DNA of 38,219 nucleotides from Acephala macrosclerotiorum (lineage: Eukaryota > Ascomycota > Leotiomycetes > Helotiales > Mollisiaceae), in NCBI GenBank assembly GCA_014904845.1, contig MU119612.1, positions 1-38,219 on the forward strand, read 5' to 3'. The notes under the pieces were generated by a model. That model had not been told where the DNA came from, searched no databases, and saw nothing but the letters and a program-made list of their open reading frames with translations. Below, piece by piece: positions 35,972 through 38,219 of this stretch (positions are counted from its first letter, which is position 1; every line of letters begins with the position of its first letter). The position numbers and the translations under genes are program-made.

Positions 35972-36771
35972 CAGTGAGGGACATTAAGTTTGGGTCCAAG
36001 TGCCATTTTACACCAAATCCCAAGACATTCACATTAAAATATTTCAATTTTCCTGTATATAAATTCTAAAATCCTCTTATCAGTCGATAAATATTTATAA
36101 TTTACACTTGTTTCTAGTATAATCTTTAATCGAATTAATAAAGGTTTGCCTCATAAATTATTATTTTATTCGAAGGTACCCGAAAAATCATGATTTTACT
36201 AGTAAAAAAGCAAGGGAAAGGCTTTACACAAGAGACATATAAGGCACAAATACTTCGAGGGCTTTTGGGATAAACTTTTACTACAAAATACGATTGAAAA
36301 CAAAGCTCAGGGGCTTTTTGTGTTAATGAGGACTATTTTGTGGTAAAAGATAAGAGTAAAATTTATGGGAAGACGGACACCAAGAGGAATAAAAGCCTTT
36401 GTAATAAAGCACGGCTTGAATAGTTTATATACTCGATCGATTGGCCTCCCTCGTCACCGGACTTGAACCCTATAAAAAACGTATTGAGGATTTTAAAACA
36501 AAAGCTTCGAAATAGAAAGCCAAATAGTAAGTGGAAGCTTGAGGATTTCAAAGAAGCTTTGTTGGATATTTGGGAGAATGAGATCTCTGCAGAAGAACAT
36601 TGTAATAAGTATATAAACTCTCTACTAGAGAGATTAAAGAAGGTCAGATTGAGGAAGGGTGCATATACTCATTGGTAGCGCATTAGAGTAGCATGCAATT
36701 TATACCGGATTTGTATTTCTTGGCAATGGCAGAAAAAGGGGTGGACCGCCATAAGTTGAAACCCCCTTCCG
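35972..36771 (+). mobile_element. Decayed Tc1/mariner element, about 800 bp
   Basis: The left end, CAGTGAGGGACATTAAG, follows TA (35970-35971); the right end precedes TA (36772-36773). The ends are imperfect inverted repeats: GGG, AA-TT, GGTCCA and TGCCATT blocks occur in the same order when the right end is complemented. Removing the element with one TA restores the BTB family reading ITTS. A full Tc1/mariner element is usually longer, and most of the transposase N-terminus is gone, so it is internally deleted. Confidence 0.75.
36310..36678 (+). pseudogene. Tc1/mariner transposase remnant (C-terminal third)
   Basis: DYFVVKDKSKIYGK (from about 36330) is followed, after a stop, by DWPPSSPDLNPIKN, the last catalytic block of DDE transposases of this superfamily. 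The usual NPIEN reads NPIKN, so the third acidic residue is lost. The frame then runs to TAG at 36676-36678 (ending LRKGAYTHW). It cannot encode an active enzyme. Confidence 0.8.
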
Positions 36772-36794
36772 TACATCTACATAGCGGTGAGGGT

Positions 36795-36818
36795 CATTAG
36801 CGCATACAAGCGCTAATG
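36795..36818. repeat. Perfect 9-bp stem-loop
   Basis: CATTAGCGC and GCGCTAATG flank a 6-nt loop (ATACAA). It lies in the part of the broken BTB gene beyond the mariner element. It could be chance, or an end of another small element; there is no T-tract after it. Confidence 0.5.
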
Positions 36819-36920
36819 CTGGCCGATTCTTCCTGTATTTAAAGCTACGCACCAGCACGAGATTGAGCCCTAATTCTACAGGACGCCTATACCTCGCCAG
36901 AATTTAGTTGTTGAAGTTGA

Positions 36921-37440
36921 GAAAACATTTTGTGTGCTCTTTGATGACCAAACATGCCCCTAGATGGAGGACGTGGAATCATACCGAGATTTTTTTTTTC
37001 GCGGTGGAAGCATAGAATATACTCACGTGACGGGAATTTTGACGCTTGCTGGTGATTATAGTGGGACGTCTCTCGTACCTCGCGCCGTGCCGTGCCTTTA
37101 ACGACTTGAGTTGAAAAATGATATAAAGCTTTTGATTTCTATTTATTTGCAACTATTTCTTTTACGCGTTTCCTATTTTTCAAGTTTCTTAACATTATGT
37201 CTTTAATCCTGGGCATTATTATGACAGTAGAAAAGCCGGCGGCAGGGCAATCGGCAAAGCAGTCGGCAAAGCAGTCGGCAATGAGAGCGCTGAACAAGTA
37301 GATTGAATGCTAAAAGCACAGGTCAGTATAAAAGCTGAGGTGAAGAGAGGTTTTTTGGGTTGTAAGAGACTGATTTTGCCCTGGTGAAGATCCTGGGAAT
37401 TTGAACAAGAGCGAAACGGTTTTGCGAAGTCTGTAGAGTA
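36921..37440. other. Intergenic, with short 12-bp tandem repeat
   Basis: No gene was recognised, though the start may contain more of the dead BTB gene (reading past 36920 is unclear). Two perfect copies of CGGCAAAGCAGT lie at 37252-37263 and 37264-37275, with partial copies on both sides. A TATA-like GATATAAAG is near 37120. Confidence 0.45.
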
Positions 37441-37692
37441 AGAGAAAAAAAAGAAATGAAAGAGATATATAATCTTTTCTTAGATTATTTATCTTTTATT
37501 TTTCTTATTCATTTTTTATGCCTCTTGTTATTTTCTCTTTCAAAAGTTTCTATTTTTTTTCTGTAATATAATAAATATTTTCGTTTTATAATAAATAGTT
37601 TATTATTTGAATTTTTTTTTTAAATGAATTATTATTTTTTATATATGATTTTTTATCTTTTTTTAATTAATAATTTATTTTTTTATTTTATA

Positions 37693-37734
<42 letters not shown>

Positions 37735-38124
37735 TTTAATTTTATATAAAAAAAGAGTAAAATTTTTTGAGAGTCAAAATAATAAAAAGTTTGAAAAATG
37801 AATAAGAAAAAAAAATATTTTATAATTTAAAAAAAAAAGTTGAAAATAAAATAATTTATTTTCAAAGAAAGTATATCGTGTTTCAATTAATATTTATTTT
37901 CAATTTTTAGAATAATAATATATTTAAATTCGAAAAATAGAAAATTGTATAATTATATAATAAATTTATTTTTGATTTATTTTTTTTTTCTTTTTTTAAG
38001 TTTTTAAGTTTTTTTTTATTTTATATTTTTATTTAATATATAAAATATTTTAATTTTAATTTTTTTTAAAAGTTTTTTTTTTAATAGTATTCGTAGTATT
38101 AATTTTGTTTTTTTTAGTAATTGT

Positions 38125-38178
<54 letters not shown>

Positions 38179-38219
38179 TTTTTTTTTTAGAGTAATTATT
38201 TTTTTTTTGCTTTTAATAT
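37441..38219. repeat. Second AT-rich block with (AT)n and poly-T
   Basis: Sequence turns AT-rich from about 37441 to the window end, less extreme than the left isochore. It holds (AT)n at 37699-37731 and an uninterrupted run of 50 T at 38127-38176. No gene was seen. It may be the edge of another repeat-rich block continuing outside the window. Confidence 0.7.

Larger units (their letters stand above)
35464..36920 (+). pseudogene. BTB-domain gene, frameshifted and split by a Tc1/mariner element
   Basis: Exon 1 (35464-35585) encodes a leader with two basic clusters (KKR and KKAR, a possible bipartite nuclear signal) ending AVPSFY. A 52-nt GTATGT...GATAG intron in phase 2 leads to exon 2 (from 35638): MVDIIVGKGENGRQYRVYEK and VPFFNATFSQNYQES. 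At the A8 run (35786-35793) the frame shifts; in the new frame DDPKSFDLLLAWVYTGKL and ALYK-like SLYKLADKLFLSSLMDEIT follow. The transposon enters at 35972. Beyond it, from 36772, DNA again resembles the family (ITTS across the empty site; LYLKLRTSTRLSPN near 36838), with stops. The C-terminal His/Cys motif was not found. Confidence 0.75.

Noticed and set aside
37252..37287. CRISPR-like short direct repeats
   Set aside because: Adjacent 12-bp tandem copies without spacers, in a fungal genome.

Overview
The window reads as nuclear DNA of a filamentous ascomycete (Pezizomycotina). Introns are short (44-123 nt) with GT-AG ends and CTAAC/CTGAC-like branch points. Gene families are typical of moulds: AzgA purine permease, DUF3433-type membrane protein, GH7 cellulase, BTB proteins. 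Repeats look mutated by RIP (repeat-induced point mutation, C to T). The mix of BTB expansion and cell-wall hydrolase suggests Leotiomycetes, but that placement is inference.

Layout. 1-11340 is an extremely AT-rich isochore with no gene; its few remaining C and G bases sit largely in CpG, and a ~74-bp tandem array lies at 5400-5830. 12030-18295 holds two co-directional multi-pass membrane protein genes: an uncharacterised family whose best splice model meets a stop at the last junction, and a DUF3433-like protein. An AT-rich island and a GC-rich hairpin lie between them. 19256-21169 (minus) is a well-preserved four-exon azgA-type permease gene. 22373-29739 is a graveyard of decayed genes, mostly BTB-domain paralogues broken by stops, frameshifts and truncation. 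It includes a 337-bp hAT-like non-autonomous element with an 18-bp terminal inverted repeat and an 8-bp target duplication. 30088-31491 (minus) is an intact PI-PLC-X-like phosphodiesterase. 32611-33872 is a GH7 cellobiohydrolase/endoglucanase pseudogene. 34083-34928 is the only intact BTB gene. 35464-36920 is a BTB paralogue with a frameshift, split by a decayed Tc1/mariner element inserted at TA. From 37441 to the end the sequence turns AT-rich again.

Main biological point. At least six BTB loci, intact or dead, share a short leader exon and/or a C-terminal C-x2-H-x-H-x5-C motif (or its mutated remnant), which looks like a small metal-binding module. One copy is intact, two are read through by one continuous frame with one or two stops, and the rest are fragments. 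Several lesions are transitions that fit RIP. The locus looks like a subtelomeric or pericentromeric family being destroyed next to a RIPped isochore.

All gene models come from reading the sequence only; no database search was possible.
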